A stretch of DNA of 5,732 bases. It comes from Defluviitaleaceae bacterium. Its GTDB lineage: Bacteria; Bacillota; Clostridia; Lachnospirales; UBA5962. The stretch is taken from the NCBI GenBank assembly GCA_009780765.1, contig WQZK01000134.1:1-5732 (forward strand), read 5' to 3'. The translations under genes and the position numbers were made by a program. The notes beneath the pieces are model-generated. The model did not search any database and was not told the DNA's origin. It worked only from the letters and a program-made list of their open reading frames with translations. Shown here piece by piece: positions 1 to 5,215 of the stretch (positions are counted from its first letter, which is position 1; each line of letters opens with the position of its first letter).

Positions 1-10
1 AGCAAAATTA

Positions 11-19
11 TGTTATAAT
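11..19 (+). promoter_or_regulatory. Extended -10 promoter for the methyltransferase-cyclophilin operon
   Basis: TGTTATAAT is a perfect TATAAT -10 box (14-19) with the upstream TG of an extended -10. It lies about 33 bases before the first start codon. The matching -35 region would fall outside the window, so it cannot be judged. Transcription would start near base 26 and could cover all three genes up to the terminator at 2052-2079. Confidence 0.6.
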
Positions 20-51
20 AATTATATCACAATTTTTTAGGCAGGTGAACC

Positions 52-825
52 ATGGAAATTATAACAAGCAGGCAAAACAATTTTATAAAGAGGCTTATTT
101 CACTGGATAACAAAAAATATCGTGATGAATATGGCGAGTTTATTATTGAAGGCGAAAATTTTGTAAGTGCCAATAATGAAGATATTTTAACATATTGTTT
201 TTCTGAAAGTTATTACAATAAAGAAACTTGGCGAAAATATGTAGAAGGTAAAGAGATGGTTGTTGTTTCTGACGAACTCTTTAAGAAAATATCCGACACT
301 GTTAGCCCGCAAGGCGTTTTGGCTATTGCTAAGAAAAAAAATGCAATCCTTACAGAGTTGGTTAAAAAAGAAAATCCATTTTTTGTGGTAGCAGAAAACT
401 TGAGCGACCCTGGAAATTTAGGCACAATTATAAGAACGGCAGACGCTTCGGGTGCAGATGGTGTAATTCTCTTAAAGGGCTGTGTTGATGTGTATAATAA
501 AAAGGTGGTTCGCTCAAGTGCTGGTTCAATTTTTAATGTTCCTATAGTTTGGGATGCTTGTACCCAAGAAACTACAGAAATTTTTAAAGTTCATAATATT
601 TTAATGATTTCTTCACATTTATCTGGTAAAATTTATCCGTATGATGTTGATTTTAAGCGTGGTTGTGCTATAATTATAGGTAATGAGGCGAATGGCATTT
701 CAAAAGAACTTGCAGAGAGAACCGATTGCCTTGTAAAATTGCCTATGAAAGGGCGTGCCGAATCGCTTAATGTATCTATTGCGGCGGGCATTATTTTATA
801 TGAAGTTCTAAGACAAAGACTATAA
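52..825 (+). CDS. TrmH/SpoU family RNA 2'-O-ribose methyltransferase (YsgA-like)
   Basis: This predicted cytosolic enzyme transfers a methyl group from S-adenosylmethionine to a ribose 2'-OH in rRNA or tRNA. The 257 residues have the usual two-part layout. An N-terminal substrate-binding region (about 1-95) opens with the family-like ITSRQNNFIKRL and the FIIEGENFV stretch. The SPOUT (trefoil-knot) catalytic domain covers about 110-257. The three SpoU motifs are intact: NLSDPGNLGTIIRTADASGADG (about 116-137, with Asn122 and Arg128), IIIGNEANGIS (about 207-217, Glu212), and LPMKGRAESLNVSIAAGI (about 230-247, Ser238 and Asn240). Length and motif wording resemble Bacillus YsgA more than RlmB; the target nucleotide cannot be read from sequence. 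ATG 52 follows AGGTGA at 43-48, with rather short spacing. It is the first gene of the operon, and the next start codon is 18 bases after its stop. Confidence 0.9.
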   Translation: MEIITSRQNNFIKRLISLDNKKYRDEYGEFIIEGENFVSANNEDILTYCFSESYYNKETWRKYVEGKEMVVVSDELFKKISDTVSPQGVLAIAKKKNAILTELVKKENPFFVVAENLSDPGNLGTIIRTADASGADGVILLKGCVDVYNKKVVRSSAGSIFNVPIVWDACTQETTEIFKVHNILMISSHLSGKIYPYDVDFKRGCAIIIGNEANGISKELAERTDCLVKLPMKGRAESLNVSIAAGIILYEVLRQRL

Positions 826-843
826 ATTAAAGGAGTTTATATT

Positions 844-1365
844 ATGAAAAAAAATCCAATTGTTACATTCGAAATTAGTGGAGGCCATTTTATCAAGGTA
901 GAATTATACCCAGAAATTGCACCAAACACGGTTAATAACTTTGTGAGCCTTGTAGAAAAAGGTTATTATAACGGGCTAATTTTTCACAGGGTTATTGAAG
1001 GGTTTATGATTCAAGGTGGTTGCCCTGAAAAAAGCGGAGCAGGTGGCCCAGGATATTCAATTAAGGGCGAGTTTTCTGGAAATGGCTTTAAAAACGATTT
1101 AAGCCACGAACCTGGCGTTATTTCTATGGCAAGGGCGAATGACCCTAACTCGGCAGGTAGCCAATTCTTTATAATGCACAAGCATAACCCACATTTAGAT
1201 GGAAATTATGCAGGTTTTGGCAAGGTTATAGAAGGGCAAGAAATAGTTGATAAAATTGCAATGGTAGCCACAAATCATATGGATAAGCCACTTGAAGAAC
1301 AGACAATTACTAAAGCTACAATTGAAACTTTTGGCGAAACTTACGAAGAGCCGCAAAAAGCGTAA
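844..1365 (+). CDS. Cytosolic cyclophilin-type peptidyl-prolyl cis-trans isomerase
   Basis: This is a folding catalyst that interconverts cis and trans peptide bonds before proline. The 173 residues form a single cyclophilin domain (about 4-165) with no signal peptide or membrane segment, so it should act in the cytoplasm. The active-site stretch FHRVIEGFMIQGG (47-59) carries Arg49, Phe54 and Gln57, equivalent to Arg55, Phe60 and Gln63 of human CypA. The second signature GSQFFI (105-110) is also intact. At the CypA Trp121 position there is His117, and at His126 there is Tyr122, so cyclosporin binding is probably weak. AGGAG at 831-835 sits 8 bases before ATG 844. The next gene is a paralogue carrying a lipoprotein signal. 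Fold and activity are well supported; client proteins are unknown. Confidence 0.95.
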   Translation: MKKNPIVTFEISGGHFIKVELYPEIAPNTVNNFVSLVEKGYYNGLIFHRVIEGFMIQGGCPEKSGAGGPGYSIKGEFSGNGFKNDLSHEPGVISMARANDPNSAGSQFFIMHKHNPHLDGNYAGFGKVIEGQEIVDKIAMVATNHMDKPLEEQTITKATIETFGETYEEPQKA

Positions 1366-1388
1366 ACTAAGGAGAGATTATAAAGCAT

Positions 1389-2042
1389 ATGAAAAAATCA
1401 AAAATATTAACATTACTGGCAGTTATAACGGCGGCAGTTGTGTCACTATCAGCTTGTTCAAATAATAATGGAGATAATAACAGCAGCTCTACAGTTGCAC
1501 CAACAGGTACACAAAACCCAATCGTAACTTTTGAAATTAATAACAACTACATTATCAGAGCAGAATTATACCCAGATGTTGCACCAAACACTGTGGCCAA
1601 CTTCATAAGCCTTATAAATCAAGGTTTTTATGACGGGTTAATTTTTCATAGAGTAGATGCTGGATTTATGATTCAGGGTGGCTGCCCAGAGGGCACAGGC
1701 AGAGGTAATCCTGGATATTCTATTATGGGAGAATTTTCGCAAAATGGATTCGAGAACGATTTAAACCATCTACCGGGTGTACTTTCTATGGCAAGAGCGA
1801 ATGACCCCAACTCGGCAGGTAGCCAATTCTTTATCGTTCATGGCAATGCTACGTTTTTAGATGGAGCTTACGCATCTTTTGGCAGTGTTATAGAGGGTAT
1901 GGAAGTTGTTGACGAAATTGCAAACTCGCCTACAGTTGCAAGAACAGAAAGGCCTCTTCATGACTGGGTTATGACAAGCGTTACAGTTGAAACTTTTGGA
2001 ATAGATTTTCCTGAGCCAATAACAAATTCTAATAATTTTTAA
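1389..2042 (+). CDS. Lipoprotein cyclophilin (extracytoplasmic peptidyl-prolyl isomerase)
   Basis: This is a cyclophilin exported and anchored to the outer face of the membrane, where it probably helps fold secreted proteins. Residues 1-23 are a lipoprotein signal: the positive MKKSK, a hydrophobic core, then the lipobox LSAC with Cys23 as the lipidated residue. A low-complexity Asn/Ser/Thr linker (24-42) leads to a cyclophilin domain (43-204). Catalytic residues are kept in FHRVDAGFMIQGG (86-98, Arg88, Phe93, Gln96) and GSQFFI (144-149). Phe156 replaces the CypA Trp121 equivalent. The domain aligns to the preceding protein with a constant offset of 39 residues over most of its length, so the pair arose by tandem duplication. 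The best Shine-Dalgarno, AAGGAGAG at 1369-1376, is 12 bases from ATG 1389, which is long. That start is still preferred because it gives an intact signal peptide. An intrinsic terminator follows the stop. Confidence 0.93.
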   Translation: MKKSKILTLLAVITAAVVSLSACSNNNGDNNSSSTVAPTGTQNPIVTFEINNNYIIRAELYPDVAPNTVANFISLINQGFYDGLIFHRVDAGFMIQGGCPEGTGRGNPGYSIMGEFSQNGFENDLNHLPGVLSMARANDPNSAGSQFFIVHGNATFLDGAYASFGSVIEGMEVVDEIANSPTVARTERPLHDWVMTSVTVETFGIDFPEPITNSNNF

Positions 2043-2051
2043 TACAAAAGA

Positions 2052-2079
2052 GCTGCCGAAGAAATCGGCAGCCTTTTTT
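2052..2079. terminator. Intrinsic terminator, probably bidirectional
   Basis: A perfect 8-bp stem, GCTGCCGA (2052-2059) with TCGGCAGC (2065-2072), closes a five-base AGAAA loop. It is followed by C and six T residues (2074-2079), the classic rho-independent form for the plus-strand operon. Read on the minus strand, the same hairpin ends in CTCTTTTG, a weaker U-run, so it may also terminate the convergent DUF378 gene whose stop lies 7 bases beyond the T-run. Confidence 0.92.
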
Positions 2080-2085
2080 AAATCG

Positions 2086-2313
2086 TTACTTATCGCCTCT
2101 TGCTAAGTCGTTTGTTGCAATTCTTCCATACATACTAAACGCATAGATACCAGCAAGACCGATAAGTGCGTATATAATTCTTGCAAACCAGCTTGTCATA
2201 CCACCGAATATTGAGCCGATAAGGTCGAAGCGGAAAAATCCGATAAGGCCTAAGTCAATCGCACCAAGTATTATAAGCGATAATGCAAACCAGTCGAGAG
2301 GTTTCATTTTCAT
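2086..2313 (-). CDS. DUF378 family small membrane protein (YuzA-like)
   Basis: This 75-residue protein has two predicted transmembrane helices, at about 8-28 and 43-61. Between them lies a short loop with FDLIGSIFGGMTSWFARIIY, which matches the conserved DUF378 pattern: an Asp-Leu-Gly-Leu-Ile-Gly end to helix one, the FDL turn, and the Gly-Gly-Met-Thr before an Ala-Arg-Ile-Ile-Tyr helix start. The family's biochemical role is not known. The short charged tail (DLARGDK) is probably cytoplasmic. Start choice: on the minus strand AAGGAGA (complement of 2321-2327) lies 7 bases before ATG at 2313. A second in-frame ATG two codons later is less well spaced. It is a lone gene, convergent with the cyclophilin operon and divergent from the methyltransferase unit. 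I found no convincing -35/-10 pair for it. Confidence 0.85.
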   Translation of the reverse strand: MKMKPLDWFALSLIILGAIDLGLIGFFRFDLIGSIFGGMTSWFARIIYALIGLAGIYAFSMYGRIATNDLARGDK

Positions 2314-2388
2314 GTTTATGTCTCCTTAATAAATAGATTACAAATATATAAAATTACGAAATTAGTTTACCACGAAACAGCATTTTTA

Positions 2389-2397
2389 TGTTATAAT
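2389..2397 (+). promoter_or_regulatory. Extended -10 promoter for the methyltransferase-hslO unit
   Basis: TGTTATAAT has a perfect -10 (2392-2397) with an extended TG, identical to the 9-base box at 11-19. No good -35 lies at 16-18 bp. TTTACC (2366-2371) is 20 bp away and is doubtful. A start near 2404 would give a leader of about 180 bases before ATG 2582, and that leader contains the inverted-repeat element at 2414-2568. Confidence 0.6.
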
Positions 2398-2413
2398 AGA
2401 CTAAAGAAAAATT

Positions 2414-2568
2414 TAGTAAAATGCTTTTCAATCAGCACTATCATTCGCTCAAAACGTCGCCCAAGTGCTTTCGCTTTGCGAAAGTTGCTATGCAAGTTTG
2501 CCAAAAGGCAAACCACAAGTGCAGTCGCGACTTCGCTCTGATATTGCTGTTTCAAAGTTATTTTACTA
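2414..2568. repeat. Nested inverted-repeat element (MITE-like or structured leader RNA)
   Basis: The ends are perfect inverted repeats, TAGTAAAAT (2414-2422) and ATTTTACTA (2560-2568). Pairing continues inward: 2423-2427 with 2554-2558 (5 bp, one G-U), 2433-2443 with 2539-2549 (10 of 11), and 2456-2460 with 2527-2531. The centre holds three abutting hairpins: CTTTCGC/GCGAAAG (2468-2474, 2478-2484), TTGC/GCAA (2485-2495), and GTTTGCC/GGCAAAC (2496-2502, 2507-2513). Its core is richer in G+C than its surroundings. If the outer TA at each end is a target duplication, it looks like a small non-autonomous transposable element of the TA-inserting type. It could instead be a cis-acting RNA, since it fills the leader between the promoter and the methyltransferase ribosome binding site. 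The structure is seen directly; the identity is inferred. Confidence 0.55.
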
Positions 2569-2581
2569 GTAGGAGCTTTTT

Positions 2582-3322
2582 ATGTACAACAATTTTGCGT
2601 ATATTTATGATAATTTTATGAAAAATATACCCTATGAAAAATGGGTTTTGTTTATTGAAAAAATTTTTGAAGAAAATGGATTAAATCCTGAACTTGTGCT
2701 TGATTTAGCTTGCGGAAGTGGAACACTTACAACAATTTTTGCAAAAAAAGGATACGATATGATTGGTATTGATTTATCGCAAGATATGCTTATGGTGGCA
2801 ACAGAAAAAGCTTTTGCCGAAAATCTTAGTATTCTTTATCTAAATCAAGATATGCGAGAGTTTGAATTGTATGGAACGGTAGATGCTTGTTTTTGCCTTT
2901 GCGATGGCTTAAACTACATCACCTGTGAGAGAGATTTATTAACTGTTTTTAAGCTAGTTAAAAACTACTTAAACCCAAGCGGACTGTTTATATTTGATGT
3001 GAATACCGAGTTTAAATTTAAAAATATTTTAGGCGAGAATGTTTTTGCGAAAAGTGATGAAGATTCGGCATATATCTGGGAAAATTTTTACGACGAAGAT
3101 ACAAAAATTAACGAATACTCAGTAGATTTTTTTGCTAAAGACGAAGAAAGCGGTTTGTATGAGAGATTTGAAGAAATACATTATCAAAAAGCGTATTCTG
3201 CTCAAGTTATATCAAGTCTTTTAGAAAAAGCAGGTTTTGAAATTTTAAATATATATGACGAAGAAGCTTTTTTAGACATTCATGAAAAGAGTGAAAAGAT
3301 TTTCTTTGTAGCGAGAGGATAA
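2582..3322 (+). CDS. Class I SAM-dependent methyltransferase
   Basis: This is a cytosolic methyltransferase of unknown substrate. The 246 residues show a Rossmann-type SAM fold: motif I VLDLACGSGT (39-48), the acidic end of strand two in GIDLS (62-66, Asp64, expected to bind the ribose of SAM), NQDMREF (88-94) near the adenine pocket, and the strand-four region DACFCLCDGLNYI (101-113). A beta-rich insertion (about 145-205) with many acidic and aromatic residues precedes the final helix and strand (about 206-245), as in Methyltransf_11/25-like enzymes. AGGAG at 2571-2575 lies 6 bases before ATG 2582. The stop is two bases before the hslO ATG, so the two are surely co-transcribed and probably translationally coupled. 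I recall this gene pair from other Clostridia; a role linked to Hsp33 is not established. Confidence 0.88.
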   Translation: MYNNFAYIYDNFMKNIPYEKWVLFIEKIFEENGLNPELVLDLACGSGTLTTIFAKKGYDMIGIDLSQDMLMVATEKAFAENLSILYLNQDMREFELYGTVDACFCLCDGLNYITCERDLLTVFKLVKNYLNPSGLFIFDVNTEFKFKNILGENVFAKSDEDSAYIWENFYDEDTKINEYSVDFFAKDEESGLYERFEEIHYQKAYSAQVISSLLEKAGFEILNIYDEEAFLDIHEKSEKIFFVARG

Positions 3323-3324
3323 AC

Positions 3325-4050
3325 ATGAGAAACTATATTTTACGAGGCACAACGTTTGATGGCTCTATCAGAGTTTTTACAGCAAACACAAAAGAGATTT
3401 ATGAGTATGCTAAGAAATTACATAATTTAAGCGATTTTTCGGCTAAAGAGTTTGGAAAAATGCTTACAGCGGGCATTTTAATGAGTGCTACGTTAAAGAG
3501 TGATAAAGATTTGCTTACAATAAGCCTTAAAGTAGATGGCGAAATATCAGGAATAGTTGTTACGGCAAACAGCAAGCAGGAAATTAAGGGTTATGTTTAT
3601 GAGCCACAGGCAAATGGGCCTTTAGGTGATGGTAGCATTAGCGTTGTGAAGGATTTAGGGCTTAAAGAGCCTATTGTTTCGCTTGGGCCTATTATTGATT
3701 CTGATATAGAGAAAACGTTAAACCACTTTTTTGAAACAAGTGAGCAGGTTAAAACTAGGTTTATTCTTTCGTATGATGGAGGGCAGTTTATTCAGCTAAT
3801 GCCTGGAGCGTCAGAAGAGGCTAAAGCTAAGTTTGAAAGTGGTGTAAATGGTGAAGATATTAAAATTCATGAAAAACTAAGTGTAACATTTAGCTGCGAT
3901 TGTAGCCGTGAGAAAGCCTTAAAAGCCATTATACCACTAGGTAAAGCTGAGCTTTTGGATATAATTAAAATCGATGGGCATATTAATATTCATTGCCATT
4001 TTTGCAACTCTGATTATAAATTTTTTGAAGCAGATGTTAAGACAATGTAA
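3325..4050 (+). CDS. hslO: Hsp33 redox-regulated chaperone HslO, shorter than usual
   Basis: Hsp33 is a cytosolic holdase switched on by oxidation: four zinc-bound cysteines form disulfides, the linker unfolds, and unfolded proteins are held. The four cysteines are present as CDC (Cys191, Cys193) and CHFC (Cys224, Cys227), with the usual CSRE and FCN surroundings. The N-terminal domain is clear: YILRGTT, the GKMLTAGILMSATLK helix (44-58), VVKDLGLKEP (107-116) and QLMPGASEE (157-165). At 241 residues it is about 50 shorter than the E. coli and Bacillus proteins. By eye, material is missing near residue 100, between SEQ (139-141) and QLMPG, and in the helical linker before the CxC. The frame is uninterrupted, so these look like in-frame losses, not a frameshift. 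GAGAGG (3313-3318) is the ribosome binding site, inside the end of the methyltransferase gene. Confidence 0.92.
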   Translation: MRNYILRGTTFDGSIRVFTANTKEIYEYAKKLHNLSDFSAKEFGKMLTAGILMSATLKSDKDLLTISLKVDGEISGIVVTANSKQEIKGYVYEPQANGPLGDGSISVVKDLGLKEPIVSLGPIIDSDIEKTLNHFFETSEQVKTRFILSYDGGQFIQLMPGASEEAKAKFESGVNGEDIKIHEKLSVTFSCDCSREKALKAIIPLGKAELLDIIKIDGHINIHCHFCNSDYKFFEADVKTM

Positions 4051-4062
4051 GTCGGACTTACA
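4046..4062. repeat. Inverted repeat spanning the hslO stop codon
   Basis: TGTAAGTC (4046-4053) is the exact reverse complement of GACTTACA (4055-4062), with one base between. In RNA this would form a 7-bp stem with a CGG loop that includes the hslO TAA. No T-run follows, so it is not a standard terminator. It could stabilise the mRNA 3' end or be chance. Confidence 0.35.
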
Positions 4063-4105
4063 GGGTGGCATATATTTAATAGTACCCCATTTAGAGGTGA
4101 TTTAG

Positions 4106-4480
4106 TTGTATTTTAAAATTCGTACCCGTATTTTTTACAGAGAGTTTGGTGAGTGGCTTCACCTAAATAATTTTGAAGATAATAATTTTGAAAAAACTGA
4201 CAATTTTCATAAGCAACTTTTTACGCTTATACAAGAAGTTGCACTGAATATGAGTGAAATTTTGCAAGCAAACAAGAATTTAAAAAATAAGATTAAAGAG
4301 CTTGTGTTTATCCCTTGTAAAGACGATATTTTAGAAGGGCTTAAGAAATACGTTGAGGAAAGCGATTCGATAAATCTTGAGGGCTATGTTCAATTTAGGC
4401 TTTCGAGTTATCTTGATATGATTGATGTAGTTCTTTACATGATTATAAAAAATGGTGATTTGGATTGGTTAGAAGAATAA
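4106..4480 (+). CDS. Hypothetical protein with weak YtxC-like C-terminal features, TTG start
   Basis: I do not recognise this 124-residue protein with confidence. It is soluble and mostly helical by composition, rich in Asn, Leu, Lys, Glu and Asp, with no signal peptide or membrane segment. The segment about 68-110 (VFIPCKDDILEGLKKYVEE, then SINLEGYVQFRLSSYLDMI) recalls the C-terminal half of the sporulation protein YtxC, where an EGF-[IV]-x-FRL-x-x-Y pattern follows a helical region. That protein is over twice as long, so the match is tentative. The start is TTG 4106, placed 5 bases after AGAGGTGA (4093-4100). An in-frame TAG at 4103-4105 directly before it rules out an earlier start, and the next in-frame ATG is about codon 49. 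It lies 55 bases after hslO, with no terminator between, and is probably the last gene of that unit. Confidence 0.7.
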   Translation: MYFKIRTRIFYREFGEWLHLNNFEDNNFEKTDNFHKQLFTLIQEVALNMSEILQANKNLKNKIKELVFIPCKDDILEGLKKYVEESDSINLEGYVQFRLSSYLDMIDVVLYMIIKNGDLDWLEE

Positions 4481-4487
4481 GAAATTC

Positions 4488-4516
4488 TTGCAAAATTTTA
4501 TGTGGTATGATATGAT
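4488..4516 (+). promoter_or_regulatory. Promoter of the YbjQ-family gene, with overlapping -10 boxes
   Basis: TTGCAA (4488-4493) and TATGAT (4511-4516) are separated by 17 bp, and TG at 4508-4509 makes the -10 extended. A second TATGAT (4506-4511), also with an extended TG (4503-4504), overlaps the first by one base. Transcription would start near 4523, about 37 bases before ATG 4560. The site begins 8 bases after the preceding stop codon. Confidence 0.65.
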
Positions 4517-4559
4517 AAAAGTGAGAGCATTATACATACTCAAAAGGAGACTGATTGAT

Positions 4560-4886
4560 ATGCAAAATTATGGTATTATAATGGCAACAACAGACACAAT
4601 TCCGGGAAAAAACATAGAAGTTCTTGGCTTGGTTCAAGGTAATGTTGTTCGTGCAAAAGATATTGGCAGAGCATTTGCTGCAGGAATTAGAGCTATTGGC
4701 GGTGGTGAAATAAAAATTTACACCGACCTACTTAATGAAGCAAGACACACCGCAATCGAGCGTATGGTTTCTGATGCTAGGGCTATGGGTGCAGATGCAA
4801 TTGTTTGCGTTAGACTTGCAACTTGCTCTGTTATGGATGGTTCGAGTGAAGTAACAGCTTACGGTACGGCTGTAAAATACGTTTAA
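4560..4886 (+). CDS. YbjQ/UPF0145 family protein (DUF74 heavy-metal-binding-like fold)
   Basis: This is a small cytosolic protein of the YbjQ family, whose function is unknown. The 108 residues show the family hallmarks: an opening ATTDTIPGKNIEVLGLVQGNVV (9-30), the RAKDIGRAFAAGIRAIGGGEIKIYTDLLNEAR helix-turn region (31-62), the helix ERMVSDARAMGADAIVCVRL (67-86), and the closing strand VTAYGTAVKYV (98-108). This is close to the usual length of just over 100. The frame is open back to a TTG at 4488, which would add 24 residues. ATG 4560 is chosen because AAAGGAGA (4543-4550) sits 9 bases upstream and the promoter lies in between. A later ATG (4581) has no ribosome binding site. It has its own promoter and terminator, so it is probably monocistronic. 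Confidence 0.92.
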   Translation: MQNYGIIMATTDTIPGKNIEVLGLVQGNVVRAKDIGRAFAAGIRAIGGGEIKIYTDLLNEARHTAIERMVSDARAMGADAIVCVRLATCSVMDGSSEVTAYGTAVKYV

Positions 4887-4901
4887 TATTTTTAAATTAG
4901 G

Positions 4902-4935
4902 AGGACTTGTTAAATTTTTTTGACAAGTCTTTTTT
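4902..4935 (+). terminator. Intrinsic terminator after the YbjQ-family gene
   Basis: The core stem GACTTGT (4904-4910) pairs with ACAAGTC (4923-4929). It extends inward through A-T and G-U pairs (4911-4914 with 4919-4922) and outward to 4902/4931, leaving a TTTT loop. Six T residues (4930-4935) follow. It begins 15 bases after the stop codon. Confidence 0.88.
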
Positions 4936-4984
4936 GTATTGAAAAAATTTGAAACAAATTTGAGACTTTTGAGGGTAGTTTCTG

Positions 4985-4993
4985 TGGTATGAT
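4985..4993 (+). promoter_or_regulatory. Extended -10 promoter-like site upstream of the ABC gene leader
   Basis: TGGTATGAT has a -10 TATGAT (4988-4993) with an extended TG. It sits in a 12-base string (4983-4994) identical to the one at 4501-4512 in the YbjQ promoter. No good -35 is spaced correctly: TTGAGA at 4960-4965 is 22 bp away. A start near 5000 would give a leader of about 260 bases before the ABC gene, or a short separate RNA. Confidence 0.45.
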
Positions 4994-5206
4994 AGTAGCA
5001 TGGATAGTTAGGCATAGGTAAAAAGCTTGACTTTACACTGGATTACACGTTTGTTTCTCGGCGAAAACTTTGAATTTCGCAACAAGTATAATGGCTTACA
5101 GCTGCTTTCATTGAATACTGCAGGTAAAATCAAGAGCAATTTATCTGTTTTATAAGATTGTGCTATAACATCATGACAAATGTAACTGTTTAAATATAGC
5201 CCTGCG
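4994..5206 (+). other. Gene-free region with possible structured RNA
   Basis: No coding frame with a ribosome binding site is visible. Possible hairpins are GTAAA/TTTAC (5018-5036), TTTGTT plus GCGAAA with TTTCGC plus AACAAG (5050-5086, five-base bulge), TTAC plus CTGC with GCAG plus GTAA (5096-5127), CAGGTAAA/TTTATCTG (5121-5147, then TTTT), and GCTATA/TATAGC (5162-5200). The third and fourth overlap and exclude each other. A longer-range pairing of 5043-5054 with 5176-5185 is also possible. I could not match it to a riboswitch or RNA family I know. It may be a regulatory leader of the ABC gene, a small RNA, or just AT-rich spacer in which short stems arise by chance. Confidence 0.25.
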
Positions 5207-5215
5207 TGATATAAT
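5207..5215 (+). promoter_or_regulatory. Extended -10 promoter close to the ABC transporter gene
   Basis: TGATATAAT has a perfect TATAAT (5210-5215) with an extended TG. It lies about 45 bases before ATG 5260. The base string at the -35 position (TGTTTA, 5187-5192) is poor. It is the nearest and best candidate for driving the ABC gene. Confidence 0.55.

Noticed and set aside
213..425. Minus-strand open frame inside the SpoU methyltransferase gene
   Set aside because: It is antisense to a gene with all three family motifs, and has no independent support.
2421..2621. Plus-strand open frame of 66 codons before the methyltransferase gene
   Set aside because: It has no ribosome binding site, runs through the inverted-repeat element, overlaps the start of the clear methyltransferase gene, and its translation resembles no protein family.
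4061..4090. AGGGTGGCA resembling the T-box antiterminator sequence
   Set aside because: Only part of the T-box string matches, the following ACCGCG-type bases are absent, there is no specifier stem or terminator, and the next gene is not an amino-acid gene.
4897..4945. TAGGAGG followed by a TTG at 4908, suggesting a tiny gene
   Set aside because: The frame gives only about a dozen codons and lies wholly within the terminator hairpin. The purine run is better explained as the foot of that stem.
4728..5015. Minus-strand open frame of 95 codons overlapping the YbjQ gene end
   Set aside because: It lies mostly antisense to a well-supported gene and crosses a strong terminator; no ribosome binding site or family features.
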